Positions 1-7,802 of a stretch of 64,000 bases of DNA are shown piece by piece (positions within the stretch are counted from its first letter, which is position 1; every line of letters starts with the position of its first letter). A program made the position numbers and the translations under genes. The notes beneath the pieces are model-generated. The model was not told where the DNA came from and did no database searches. It saw only the letters and a program-made list of their open reading frames with translations. Source of the DNA: an uncultured Oscillospiraceae bacterium (GTDB taxonomy: Bacteria; Bacillota; Clostridia; Oscillospirales; Oscillospiraceae); NCBI GenBank assembly GCA_934622035.1, contig CAKTVG010000014.1, positions 8,861 to 72,860 of the forward strand, in the 5' to 3' direction.

Positions 1-239
1 TCGAGGTCGCCAAGCTCGCGGGCCTGCCCGACCGCGTCGTCACCCGCGCGCGAGAGCTTTTAAAGCAGCTCGAGAGCGGCGCGCCGGTGCGCACCGTGAC
101 CGTCGCCGCGTCCGATCAGCTTTCCATCACCACAATGGAAAACGACGCCCTGCGCCGCAGGCTCGAGGAGCTGAGTGTCGAGACGCTCACGCCCATTGAG
201 GCTATGAACGCACTGTATGAGCTGAAGCAAATGCTCTAA
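1..239 (+). CDS. mutS: DNA mismatch repair protein MutS, C-terminal end (partial)
   Basis: This is the last 78 codons of a gene that begins before the window; the reading frame starts at base 3 and ends with TAA. The residues resemble the end of the MutS ATPase domain (EVAKLAGLP, then RARELLKQLE) followed by the short C-terminal helical tail that MutS uses for dimer contacts. MutS recognises mismatches and recruits MutL. The assignment is supported by mutL two genes downstream on the same strand. Only the tail is visible, so the family call rests on this short segment plus context. Confidence 0.85.
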   Translation, partial: EVAKLAGLPDRVVTRARELLKQLESGAPVRTVTVAASDQLSITTMENDALRRRLEELSVETLTPIEAMNALYELKQML

Positions 240-249
240 GGAGGCCCAT

Positions 250-993
250 ATGAAACCCTTATTTCCCAGAGACGTCGCCGCGCCAAAGAAGGGCGCGGTC
301 ATCGGCGGTGCGGTTTACCTGCTGATCTACCTCTTCGGTCTTCCGCAGGCGCTGCCCCATCTGATGCGCCTGCTCCGCGTGGATATTACCACCAGCGGCG
401 GCAGCTACCTTGCAAACGTCGTCTATTTCTCCGTCAATTTCATCGTCGTGGCGCTGCTGTTCCGGCCCTACCTTCTCGCCTCCCTTGCCCCGCTGCACGA
501 GCGGCGGCTGGGCTGGTTCTTCCTGACCGTCGCCATCGGCTACGGCATCGGCGCCATCGGCTCCAATTCCCTTACCATACTCTATGAGCTGCTGGACATC
601 ACGCCGGACAATCTGAATAACGACGCCGTGAACGCCATGCTCCTGCGCCATCCCGGCTCCATGCTCCTGTTCACGGTCGTCCTCGCACCCATCACGGAGG
701 AATGCCTTTTCCGCGGCGTGCTGTTTGCGCCCTTCTGCCGCAAGTGCCCGTGGGTGGGCTATGTCCTGTCCGTCGTGCTTTTCTCCTGCGTGCATGTGCT
801 CAACAGCATCGGCTACCAGGCGCCGTTTGAGCTGGCGCTGTGCTTCCTGCAATATGTGCCGCTGAGCCTGGCGCTGTGCTGGGTCTGCCAGAAGACGAAA
901 AGCATCTGGGGTTCCATTACGCTGCACGCATTCATCAACGCGGGCACCTGTCTTCTGATGCTGCTCGACAGCCAGCTTTCTTCCGGATTCTAG
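250..993 (+). CDS. CPBP-family intramembrane metalloprotease (CAAX protease-like)
   Basis: A 247-residue polytopic membrane protein with hydrophobic segments throughout. It carries the CPBP/Abi signature EExxxR as EECLFR (Glu150, Glu151, Arg155), followed by later membrane histidines in SCVHVLNS and TLHAFIN that would complete the metal site. Members of this family cleave substrates inside the membrane; the bacterial substrates are mostly unknown, with roles in maturation or bacteriocin self-immunity in some species. The gene sits 10 bases after mutS with an AAGGAGG ribosome binding site and 10 bases before mutL, so it is very probably co-transcribed with them, although no link to mismatch repair is known. 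Confidence 0.85.
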   Translation: MKPLFPRDVAAPKKGAVIGGAVYLLIYLFGLPQALPHLMRLLRVDITTSGGSYLANVVYFSVNFIVVALLFRPYLLASLAPLHERRLGWFFLTVAIGYGIGAIGSNSLTILYELLDITPDNLNNDAVNAMLLRHPGSMLLFTVVLAPITEECLFRGVLFAPFCRKCPWVGYVLSVVLFSCVHVLNSIGYQAPFELALCFLQYVPLSLALCWVCQKTKSIWGSITLHAFINAGTCLLMLLDSQLSSGF

Positions 994-1003
994 GAGGTTT
1001 CCC

Positions 1004-2950
1004 ATGCCGAAGATTCAACAGCTTTCGCCCCATGTGGCGGATATGATCGCCGCCGGCGAGGTGGTGGAGCGTCCGGCCAGCGCCGCAAAGGAGCTGGTGG
1101 AAAACGCCATCGACGCCGGGGCAAAGAACGTCACCGTCGAGATGCAGAACGGCGGAATGACCTTCCTGCGCGTCACGGACGACGGCTGCGGCATCGCCGC
1201 CGACGAGGCCGAAACGGCCTTCCTGCGCCATGCGACGAGCAAGCTGCGCGAGGCAAGCGACCTTGAGGCCATCCACACGCTGGGCTTCCGCGGCGAGGCG
1301 CTGGCGGCGATCTCCGCCGTTTCGCGCATCGACCTTCTGACCAAGCCCGCGGACGCGCCCTTCGGCGTGAGCCTGCACCTCGACGCAGGCGTCGTCACGC
1401 AGCGCGGCGAGGCCGGCTGCCCGGACGGCACGACCATCATCGTCCGCGATTTATTCTTCAACACCCCCGCGCGCATGAAATTCATGAAACGCGACAGCAT
1501 CGAAGGCTCCGCCATTTTGGATACCGTCCGCCGCCTCGCCGTGGCGCACCCGGAGGTCTCCTTCCGCGTGATCAAGGACGGCGAGGAGCAGCTGCACACC
1601 TCCGGCGACGGCCAGCTGCTCGGCGCAATCTACGCCGTGTTCGGCCGCCAGACCGCCAAGGACATGATCCCCGTGCGCAGCGCCTTCGATAAAAACGCCC
1701 TGACGGGCTTCGTGACCAAGCCCACCGCCACGCGCGGCAGCCGCGCAAATCAGCTTTTCTTCGTCAACGGACGTCTGATCCGCTCGAAAACGCTGACCGC
1801 CGCGCTGGAGGAGGCCTACCGCAACCGCATGATGGTCGGGCGCTTCCCGGCCTGCGTGCTGCACCTGACGGTGCCGGAGCATCTGGTGGACGTGAACGTC
1901 CATCCCGCGAAGACCGAGGTCAAATTCCTAAACGAGCACGAAATTTTCGACTGCGTGCGCTACGGCGTGCAGGGCGCGCTGGATGCGGACGCCGGGCGCG
2001 TGGAGATGCAGCTGGAAAAGCCGTCCCACGCCGCGCAGCCGAAGCAGGACTTTTTCCGCACCATGACGGCGGCAGAGTATCAGGCGTTTTCCAAAACGGC
2101 GCAGAAGGCAGCGCAGGTGCAGCCGAGCGCAGCCGTGCTGGAAACGGTCAAAAGCCCCACGCGCTTCGACGCCGCCACGCCCGCTGCTCCCGTCACACCG
2201 CCCGTGCGCACCGTCCCTGCTGCATCGCCCGCGGCGCCGCAGCGCACCGTGGAGAACGCACCCATCGCACCGATTCTTCCGGACAAAAAGCCTGCGCCGC
2301 CCACGCCTTCCGCAGCGCCAAAGCGTGCCGCGCCCGCGGAAAGCGCCCCCGCCATAGAGCAGATCGAACTTCCCCTCGCGGCGCAGGACTGGCGCCTCGT
2401 GGGCGAGGCCTTCGATACCTATCTTCTTGTCGAGCAGGGGCAGGAGCTTCTGCTCATTGACAAGCACGCCGCGCACGAGCGCATTCTCTTTGAAAAGCTC
2501 CGCGCCCGCACCGAGCCGGTGCTGCCGCAGCTTCTGCTCCAGCCCATCGTCTGCACCCCCGCGCAGGAGGAAACGGCGATTTTGCTGGAAAACGAGGCGC
2601 TTCTGGCACAATTCGGCTATGAATACACCGATTTTGGCGGCGGAAGTCTGGCCATCCGTCAGATTCCCGCCGAGCTGGATCCGTCCGAGGCCGCAGCCAG
2701 CCTGACCGCACTGGCGGGCGACCTGCTGGCCGGAAAGCACCTGACGCCCGAGGGCCTGCGCGACAACCTGCTGCACACCATCGCCTGCAAGGCCGCCATC
2801 AAGGGCTCGCGCCACACGGACGAGCAGGAAAAGCGCGCGCTGGTGCGCGAGGTGCTCAGCCGCCACGACATTCAATACTGCCCGCACGGCCGCCCCGTCT
2901 GCATCCGCCTGACGCGCAGCCAGCTGGAGCGGCAGTTCAAGAGGGCCTGA
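1004..2950 (+). CDS. mutL: DNA mismatch repair endonuclease MutL
   Basis: 648 residues, normal for MutL. The N-terminal GHKL ATPase domain shows AAGEVVERPASAAKELVENA, DDGCGI and FRGEALAAIS. Residues about 360-455 form a Pro/Ala-rich linker. The C-terminal dimerisation domain contains DKHAAHERILFE near residue 486, the metal-binding endonuclease motif (DQHAxxERxxxE) found in bacteria that lack MutH, and ends with CPHGRP. This implies that strand nicking is done by MutL itself. It follows the CPBP gene and is followed two bases later by miaA. Confidence 0.97.
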   Translation: MPKIQQLSPHVADMIAAGEVVERPASAAKELVENAIDAGAKNVTVEMQNGGMTFLRVTDDGCGIAADEAETAFLRHATSKLREASDLEAIHTLGFRGEALAAISAVSRIDLLTKPADAPFGVSLHLDAGVVTQRGEAGCPDGTTIIVRDLFFNTPARMKFMKRDSIEGSAILDTVRRLAVAHPEVSFRVIKDGEEQLHTSGDGQLLGAIYAVFGRQTAKDMIPVRSAFDKNALTGFVTKPTATRGSRANQLFFVNGRLIRSKTLTAALEEAYRNRMMVGRFPACVLHLTVPEHLVDVNVHPAKTEVKFLNEHEIFDCVRYGVQGALDADAGRVEMQLEKPSHAAQPKQDFFRTMTAAEYQAFSKTAQKAAQVQPSAAVLETVKSPTRFDAATPAAPVTPPVRTVPAASPAAPQRTVENAPIAPILPDKKPAPPTPSAAPKRAAPAESAPAIEQIELPLAAQDWRLVGEAFDTYLLVEQGQELLLIDKHAAHERILFEKLRARTEPVLPQLLLQPIVCTPAQEETAILLENEALLAQFGYEYTDFGGGSLAIRQIPAELDPSEAAASLTALAGDLLAGKHLTPEGLRDNLLHTIACKAAIKGSRHTDEQEKRALVREVLSRHDIQYCPHGRPVCIRLTRSQLERQFKRA

Positions 2951-2952
2951 GC

Positions 2953-3888
2953 ATGGACCGCATTGTCTGCATCGTCGGCCCGACGGCCTCCGGCAAGACG
3001 CGCCTGTCCGTCGAGCTGGCGCTGGCCATGGGTGCGGAGGTCGTCTCCTTCGACTCCATGCAGCTCTACCGGCGCATGGACCTCGGCACCGCCAAGCCCA
3101 CAATGGAGGAACGCCGCGGCGTGCCGCACCATATGTTCGACGTCCTGGAGCCGTCAGAGAGCTGCTCCGTCAGCCGCTATGTCGCGCTGGCCGACGCCTG
3201 CGTACAGGACATTCTCTCCCGCGGAAAGCCCGTGATTCTGGTTGGCGGCACAGGGCTTTACATCGACGCGCTGATCGCCGGGCGCTCCTTCGCACCCTAT
3301 CCGCAGACCGGCGTCCGCGAGGAGCTGACCGCGCTGGCCGATGCGCAGGGCATGGACGTGCTGATGCAGCGGCTGCGCGAGGTGGACCCCGAGGCGGCCG
3401 CGCGGCTGCATCCCTCGAACCGCAAGCGCGTCATCCGCGCGCTGGAGGTCTGGCTGGAGACCGGCAAGACCATCACCCAGCACGACCGGGAATCGCAGGC
3501 GGTTCCGCCGAAATATCATCCCGTCTGGCTGGGACTGACCTTCCCCGACCGGCAGACGCTCTACGACCGCATCGACCTGCGCGCGCGGCAGATGTTTGAC
3601 GCCGGGCTTGCCGGGGAGGTGCAGGCGCTGCTGGACTCCGGCGTGCCCGATTCCGCAACGGCCATGCAGGCCATCGGCTATAAGGAGGTCGCCCGCGCCC
3701 TGCGCGGCGAAATATCCATGGACGAAGCCCTCGCGCAGGTGCAGCAGTCCTCCCGGCGCTACGCCAAGCGCCAGCTCACGTGGTTCCGCCGCAACGAGGC
3801 CGTCCGCTGGCTGGACGCGAGCCTGCCCTTTGCGGAAATTTTTTCCGCAGCGCGACGGGAGATACCCTTTTTCGACAGGGCAACTTGA
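2953..3888 (+). CDS. miaA: tRNA dimethylallyltransferase MiaA
   Basis: 311 residues, typical length. The P-loop GPTASGKT is at residues 9-16, followed by the substrate-binding FDSMQLYRRMDLGTAKP segment and the LVGGTGLYIDAL motif. MiaA adds a dimethylallyl group to A37 of tRNAs reading UNN codons, which stabilises pairing and frame. The start lies two bases after the mutL stop, so translation is probably coupled. The order mutS-mutL-miaA-hfq is a conserved arrangement in many bacteria. Confidence 0.97.
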   Translation: MDRIVCIVGPTASGKTRLSVELALAMGAEVVSFDSMQLYRRMDLGTAKPTMEERRGVPHHMFDVLEPSESCSVSRYVALADACVQDILSRGKPVILVGGTGLYIDALIAGRSFAPYPQTGVREELTALADAQGMDVLMQRLREVDPEAAARLHPSNRKRVIRALEVWLETGKTITQHDRESQAVPPKYHPVWLGLTFPDRQTLYDRIDLRARQMFDAGLAGEVQALLDSGVPDSATAMQAIGYKEVARALRGEISMDEALAQVQQSSRRYAKRQLTWFRRNEAVRWLDASLPFAEIFSAARREIPFFDRAT

Positions 3889-3896
3889 TAGAATAC

Positions 3897-3927
3897 AGGT
3901 ATTACAAAAAGAAATGAGGTAATACCT
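3897..3927 (+). promoter_or_regulatory. Hairpin enclosing the hfq ribosome binding site
   Basis: A perfect 9-bp inverted repeat, AGGTATTAC (3897-3905) and GTAATACCT (3919-3927), with a 13-base loop, ends one base before the hfq ATG. The Shine-Dalgarno-like GAGG (3916-3919) lies at the loop/stem junction. Folding would restrict ribosome access. Regulation of hfq through this hairpin is inference. Confidence 0.55.
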
Positions 3928-4149
3928 ATGGCAAACACAGAAAATTTGCAGGATGTGATTCTGAACGAGGTACGCAAGGAGCACACGCCCGTCACGCTCT
4001 TTCTGATGAACGGCTTTCAGCTCAAGGGCATTGTGACCGGCTTTGACAGCTTCATTGTCGTGCTCAGCTCGGAGGGACGGCAGCAGATGATCTACAAGCA
4101 TGCGATTTCCACGCTGGTGCCCCTACAGCCGGTGCATATCGGAGGATAA
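3928..4149 (+). CDS. hfq: RNA chaperone Hfq
   Basis: 73 residues, the length of short Firmicute Hfq proteins with almost no C-terminal tail. The Sm1 region reads LFLMNGFQLKGIVTGFDSFIVVL and the Sm2 motif is IYKHAISTL. Hfq forms a hexameric ring that binds U-rich and A-rich RNA. The gene follows miaA, its usual neighbour. The start is fixed by the Sm fold beginning soon after residue 8; the ribosome binding site is at the base of the hairpin at 3897-3927. Confidence 0.96.
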   Translation: MANTENLQDVILNEVRKEHTPVTLFLMNGFQLKGIVTGFDSFIVVLSSEGRQQMIYKHAISTLVPLQPVHIGG

Positions 4150-4181
4150 GCCCCGGCCGTCCTGCGCCCCGAGGACCGGAT

Positions 4182-5387
4182 ATGAAAAAACAGGGTGAAG
4201 TTTACTTAAAAGTCATATCGATTGTACTGGCGGCGGTCGTGCTGGCGTATGTGCTCTTCTCGGTGCTCTTCCGCACCGGCAGCAGCTACGCCCTGACCGC
4301 GGCGGTGCGCTGCGAAGTCGGCGACGGCATGACCGTTTCCGGCTTTGTGGTGCGTTCCGAGAAGGTCATTACGGTGGAGGAATCCATCGTGGTCTGCGAG
4401 CTGAACGAGGGCGAACGCGCAGGCGCGGGGCAGACCGTCGCCACGGCCTACCGCACCGCCGAGGAGCGCGCGAAGCGGCAGGAGCTGCTGCAATTGCAGT
4501 CGCAGCTCTCTCAGCTGAACTACGCCGCCGAGAATCTCGGCAGCCGCGACGACGGCTCTCTGGATTTGCAGATCAAGGCGCTGCTCGTGCAGAGCGCACA
4601 GGACGCGCACGCCCAGGAGTATTCCGCCGCGCAGTCGGCGGGCGAGAGCCTTCAGCCCATGGTGCTGCGCCGCAGCGTCACCGAGGACGACGGCACGCGC
4701 ATCAATTCCCGCATTTCCGAGCTGACCGCCCGCATTGACGCGCTGAGCACGACCGCGGGCACGGCCGTGACCGTCTCCGATTCCGGCTATTTCTCTCAGG
4801 CCGTGGACGGGCTGGAAAACACCATGACGCCCGAGAGCCTGGATACCATGACCCTCGCCCAGCTTCGCAAAGCGCAGACGTCAAGCGGCGCGGCGCCCTC
4901 CGGCGCCATCGGCAAGCTGGTTCTTGGCCAGAAATGGTACTTCGCCGCCGAGGTGCCCACCGAGCGCCTCTCCGGCCATCTTGAGGGCGACCGCCTGAGC
5001 GTCAGCTTCCCGGCCGAGGAGCTGCGCAGCGTGCCCATGACGATCGAGCGCATCGGCGAGGACGAAAACGGCAGCTGCGTGCTGATTCTGTCCTGCGAGC
5101 GGCTTTTGCAGCACGCAACGGCCCTGCGCCGCCAGACCGTGGACATCGTTTTCCAGACCTATTCCGGCCTGAGCGTACAGCCGCAGGCGCTTTATTACGT
5201 GGACGGCGAGGCGGGCGTTTATGTGCTTGAGGGCGTGCGCGCCCGGTTCAAGCCGGTCAACATTCTTTACGAATACGCAGACGGCTACGTCGTCGAGCTG
5301 GACAAGTCCAGCACGGACAACCTCTGGCCGGAGGATGAAATTATCCTGACCTCAGACGATATTTATAACGGGAAGGTGTTCGAATGA
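4182..5387 (+). CDS. HlyD-like single-pass membrane protein, function unknown
   Basis: 401 residues. One transmembrane helix near residues 8-30 anchors an extracytoplasmic domain containing a short biotinyl-lipoyl-like beta region (about 38-90, MTVSGFVVRSEKVITV), a helical hairpin or coiled coil (about 95-190) and a C-terminal beta domain. This resembles HlyD/periplasmic-adaptor proteins. There is no ABC transporter or exporter beside it. Its stop overlaps the start of the YggS gene (ATGA), placing it in the cell-division operon with sepF and divIVA, so a role at the septum or envelope is possible but unproven. Confidence 0.7.
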   Translation: MKKQGEVYLKVISIVLAAVVLAYVLFSVLFRTGSSYALTAAVRCEVGDGMTVSGFVVRSEKVITVEESIVVCELNEGERAGAGQTVATAYRTAEERAKRQELLQLQSQLSQLNYAAENLGSRDDGSLDLQIKALLVQSAQDAHAQEYSAAQSAGESLQPMVLRRSVTEDDGTRINSRISELTARIDALSTTAGTAVTVSDSGYFSQAVDGLENTMTPESLDTMTLAQLRKAQTSSGAAPSGAIGKLVLGQKWYFAAEVPTERLSGHLEGDRLSVSFPAEELRSVPMTIERIGEDENGSCVLILSCERLLQHATALRRQTVDIVFQTYSGLSVQPQALYYVDGEAGVYVLEGVRARFKPVNILYEYADGYVVELDKSSTDNLWPEDEIILTSDDIYNGKVFE

Positions 5388-6079
5388 TCGCAGAAAATAT
5401 CCGCCGCATCCGCGAGGAAATGGCGCACGCGGCGCTGGCCGCCGGTAGAAAGCCCGAGGACGTGCTGCTGTGCGCCGCAACGAAGATGAACGACGCCGGG
5501 CGCGTGCGCGAGGCCGTCGCCGCCGGCGTGGACTGCTGCGGGGAAAACCGCGTGCAGGAGCTGGTGCAGAAGAGCGCGGAGCACGCCTACGACGGCGCGC
5601 CGGTGCACTTCATCGGCCATTTGCAGACAAACAAGGTGCGCCAGGTGGTGGGCAGGGTCGCCCTCATCCAGTCCGTTGACCGGCTGGAGCTGCTGGAATG
5701 CATCGAGCGCGAGGCCGCAAAGCAGGGTATCGTGCAGGACATCCTGCTGGAGATCAACGTGGCCGCCGAGGAGAGCAAGTCCGGCTTCACCCCGGAGGAA
5801 GCGCCGCAGATCGCGGCAAAAATGGGCGAATTTCCGCACTGCCGCCTGCTCGGACTCATGGCAATTCCTCCCATCAGCGAAAAAATCGGAGATAATTGCA
5901 GATATTTTGAGAAAATTCGTGCAATAGCTGTTGACATAACAGCGAAAAAATACGATAATGTCTGTATGGACTGTCTGTCCATGGGGATGTCGGAGGATTT
6001 TGCCGACGCCATCGCCTGCGGCAGCACCATGGTTCGCGTCGGGACGGCAATTTTCGGCGCGCGCCACTATAATAAATAA
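5384..6079 (+). CDS. YggS/YlmE-family PLP-homeostasis protein
   Basis: 231 residues, normal for the family. The PLP lysine lies in CAATKMNDAGRVREAV; other family signatures are CGENRVQELVQK, FIGHLQTNKVRQVV and IQSVDRLELL, and the C-terminal phosphate-binding GSTMVRVGTAIFG. These proteins bind pyridoxal phosphate in a single TIM barrel without known enzymatic activity and buffer vitamin B6 and amino-acid pools. In Bacillus the homologue ylmE lies immediately before sepF, as here. Confidence 0.93.
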   Translation: MIAENIRRIREEMAHAALAAGRKPEDVLLCAATKMNDAGRVREAVAAGVDCCGENRVQELVQKSAEHAYDGAPVHFIGHLQTNKVRQVVGRVALIQSVDRLELLECIEREAAKQGIVQDILLEINVAAEESKSGFTPEEAPQIAAKMGEFPHCRLLGLMAIPPISEKIGDNCRYFEKIRAIAVDITAKKYDNVCMDCLSMGMSEDFADAIACGSTMVRVGTAIFGARHYNK

Positions 6080-6124
6080 GAGATTAACGAAAATCAGATC
6101 GAAACGATATGGAGGATTTGACCC

Positions 6125-6625
6125 ATGGGATTTATGGACGAAATCAAGAAGCTTACCCACCCCTATTCCGACGCGGATGAGGATGATTATGATGATTACG
6201 ATGACGAGCCGTTAGACGAGCAGCCCGCACCCGCGCCTGCGCCCTCCCGCCGCAGCAGCTCCTCGAGCAGCTATTCCGGCAGCTACAGCCGCTCCACGCC
6301 GGACGTCTCCCGCAGCGGCGCCGGCAAGGTAGTCAACCTGAACTCCTCCACGCAGCTTCAGGTCGTCCTCGTCAAGCCGGATCGCTTCGACATGGTCTCC
6401 GAGATCGCCGACCACCTGCGCGATAAGCAGGCCCTCGTGCTGAACCTCGAATCGACCAATAAGGATGTTGCGCGCCGCCTGGTGGACTTCCTGTCCGGCT
6501 GCGCCTATGCCCTGGACGGCAAGATCAAGAAGGTCGCCATCTCCACCTACCTCATCACGCCCTACAACGTCGACGTCGTGGGCGACCTGGTCGAGGAGCT
6601 GGAAAACAGCGGCATGTACTTCTGA
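6125..6625 (+). CDS. sepF: Cell division protein SepF
   Basis: 166 residues. The N-terminus (MGFMDEIKKLTHPY) is the amphipathic membrane-targeting helix. A very acidic stretch rich in Asp/Tyr and then a Ser/Pro-rich linker lead into the DUF552 core (about 75-166), with NLESTNKDVARRLVDFLSGCAYALDG. SepF polymerises into rings and tethers FtsZ to the membrane. An AGGAGG-like site (ggaggatt) precedes the ATG. It sits between ylmE and divIVA; the ylmG and ylmH genes found at this place in Bacillus are absent. Confidence 0.95.
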   Translation: MGFMDEIKKLTHPYSDADEDDYDDYDDEPLDEQPAPAPAPSRRSSSSSSYSGSYSRSTPDVSRSGAGKVVNLNSSTQLQVVLVKPDRFDMVSEIADHLRDKQALVLNLESTNKDVARRLVDFLSGCAYALDGKIKKVAISTYLITPYNVDVVGDLVEELENSGMYF

Positions 6626-6672
6626 GGACCCCGCTCCGCAGAGAAAGAGAATCACAAAGGAGCTGAAACGCG

Positions 6673-7455
6673 ATGCTGACACCGCAGCAAATTCAGGAAA
6701 CCAGCTTCGAGAAGGCTTTGTTCGGCGGCTATGATATGGATTCCGTCGATGATTTTCTCGAGCCGTTGACCGAGGATTATATCACACTTTATAAGGAAAA
6801 CTCCGTGCTCAAGAGCAAAATGCGCATTCTGGTCGAAAAGCTGGAGGAGTACCGCAAAAACGAAGGCTCCATGCAAAACGCCATCCTCGCCGCGCAAAAA
6901 ACCTGCGACCAGATGGTTGCGGATGCCGAGCGCAAGTGCGCCCAGATGCTGCATGAGGCCGAGGAAAACGCCAGCGCCAAGACGGTGGACGTCGATGCCC
7001 TCGTGGGCGTCGAGGAAGAGCGCCTCAAGGCTGCGCAGGCCGCCGCATCGGAGTATATCGACGCCGCCGAGGCCAGCCTGAAGCAGCAGCTCGCGCTGCT
7101 CGAGGAGCTGCGCAAGCAGACCCCGGAGCCGCAGCCCGAGGAAAAGGGCCGCGTGCATCAATTCACGCGTCCGCCCGAGGATCCGCTCGCGCCGCAGCCC
7201 GCCGCGCCCGTCCGGGAGCACCGCGCCTTTGATTTTGACGCCGACAACTCTCACCCCTCCGTGGAGGACAAGGCCGACGCCTTCATCGAAGAGATCGATC
7301 AGTCCCTGGAGGAGACGATGCGCGTCCCGGCGCATATTCCGACTGCCCCGGATTCCGATGCAACCCGCCGCTTCGAGTCTCTCCCGGCGGAGAAGCAGAA
7401 AAAGTTCGAGGATCTGCAATTCGGCAAGAATTACAATCCCAAAAAGCGCCAATAA
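6673..7455 (+). CDS. DivIVA-domain protein
   Basis: 260 residues. The N-terminal DivIVA domain (MLTPQQIQETSFEKALFGGY, then DSVDDFLEPLTEDY) binds curved membrane, followed by coiled coil to about residue 160 and a Pro/Glu-rich, poorly structured tail ending KNYNPKKRQ. It is likely a pole- or septum-localised scaffold. It is last in the division cluster and is followed by the ileS T-box leader, the same order as Bacillus. Confidence 0.9.
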   Translation: MLTPQQIQETSFEKALFGGYDMDSVDDFLEPLTEDYITLYKENSVLKSKMRILVEKLEEYRKNEGSMQNAILAAQKTCDQMVADAERKCAQMLHEAEENASAKTVDVDALVGVEEERLKAAQAAASEYIDAAEASLKQQLALLEELRKQTPEPQPEEKGRVHQFTRPPEDPLAPQPAAPVREHRAFDFDADNSHPSVEDKADAFIEEIDQSLEETMRVPAHIPTAPDSDATRRFESLPAEKQKKFEDLQFGKNYNPKKRQ

Positions 7456-7499
7456 TACAGTAAATCTGCTGAGATGGGGACAAACAGCGCCCAGCACGA

Positions 7500-7700
7500 G
7501 CCGCAGAGAGCTGCCGGAAGGTGAAAGGCAGCGCCGTGCCGCGTGAATATCACCCCGGAGCAGCCGTCCGAACGGATTTTCCCAGTAGGCGCGGCCGGTT
7601 CACGCCCGTTATCGCGTTTCGAGCGGCTCTGCCTGTGCAGAGCAACAAGAGTGGTACCGCAGAGCACACCTCTGTCTCTTGATTGAGACAGAGGTGTTTT
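7500..7700 (+). promoter_or_regulatory. T-box leader controlling ileS (Ile, specifier AUC)
   Basis: The stem I start GCAGAGAGCTGCCGG lies near 7503. The specifier region GTGAATATCACC has the codon ATC at 7549-7551, matching isoleucine. The conserved T-box AACAAGAGTGGTACCGC lies at 7644-7660. It is followed by an intrinsic terminator: stem 7667-7678 with 7685-7696, then TTTT. Uncharged tRNA-Ile is expected to stabilise the antiterminator and allow read-through into ileS. The specifier call is by position and fits the downstream gene. Confidence 0.92.
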
Positions 7701-7709
7701 CGTATTCCT

Positions 7710-7737
7710 GCGGGCGTGGCTCTGCCGCGCCCCTACG
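7710..7737. repeat. Short GC-rich palindromic repeat (GCGTGGCTCTGCCGCGCC type)
   Basis: One copy of the dispersed palindrome family lies between the T-box terminator and ileS: GCGTGG-CTCTG-CCGCGCC followed by CCTACG. It lies inside the ileS 5' untranslated region, after the attenuator. Confidence 0.6.
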
Positions 7738-7802
7738 AACGGTTCATAGCTATGCCGCACCGCGCATTTCTTTCATAAACTACCTTTTTCGGAGGAAACA
7801 AT

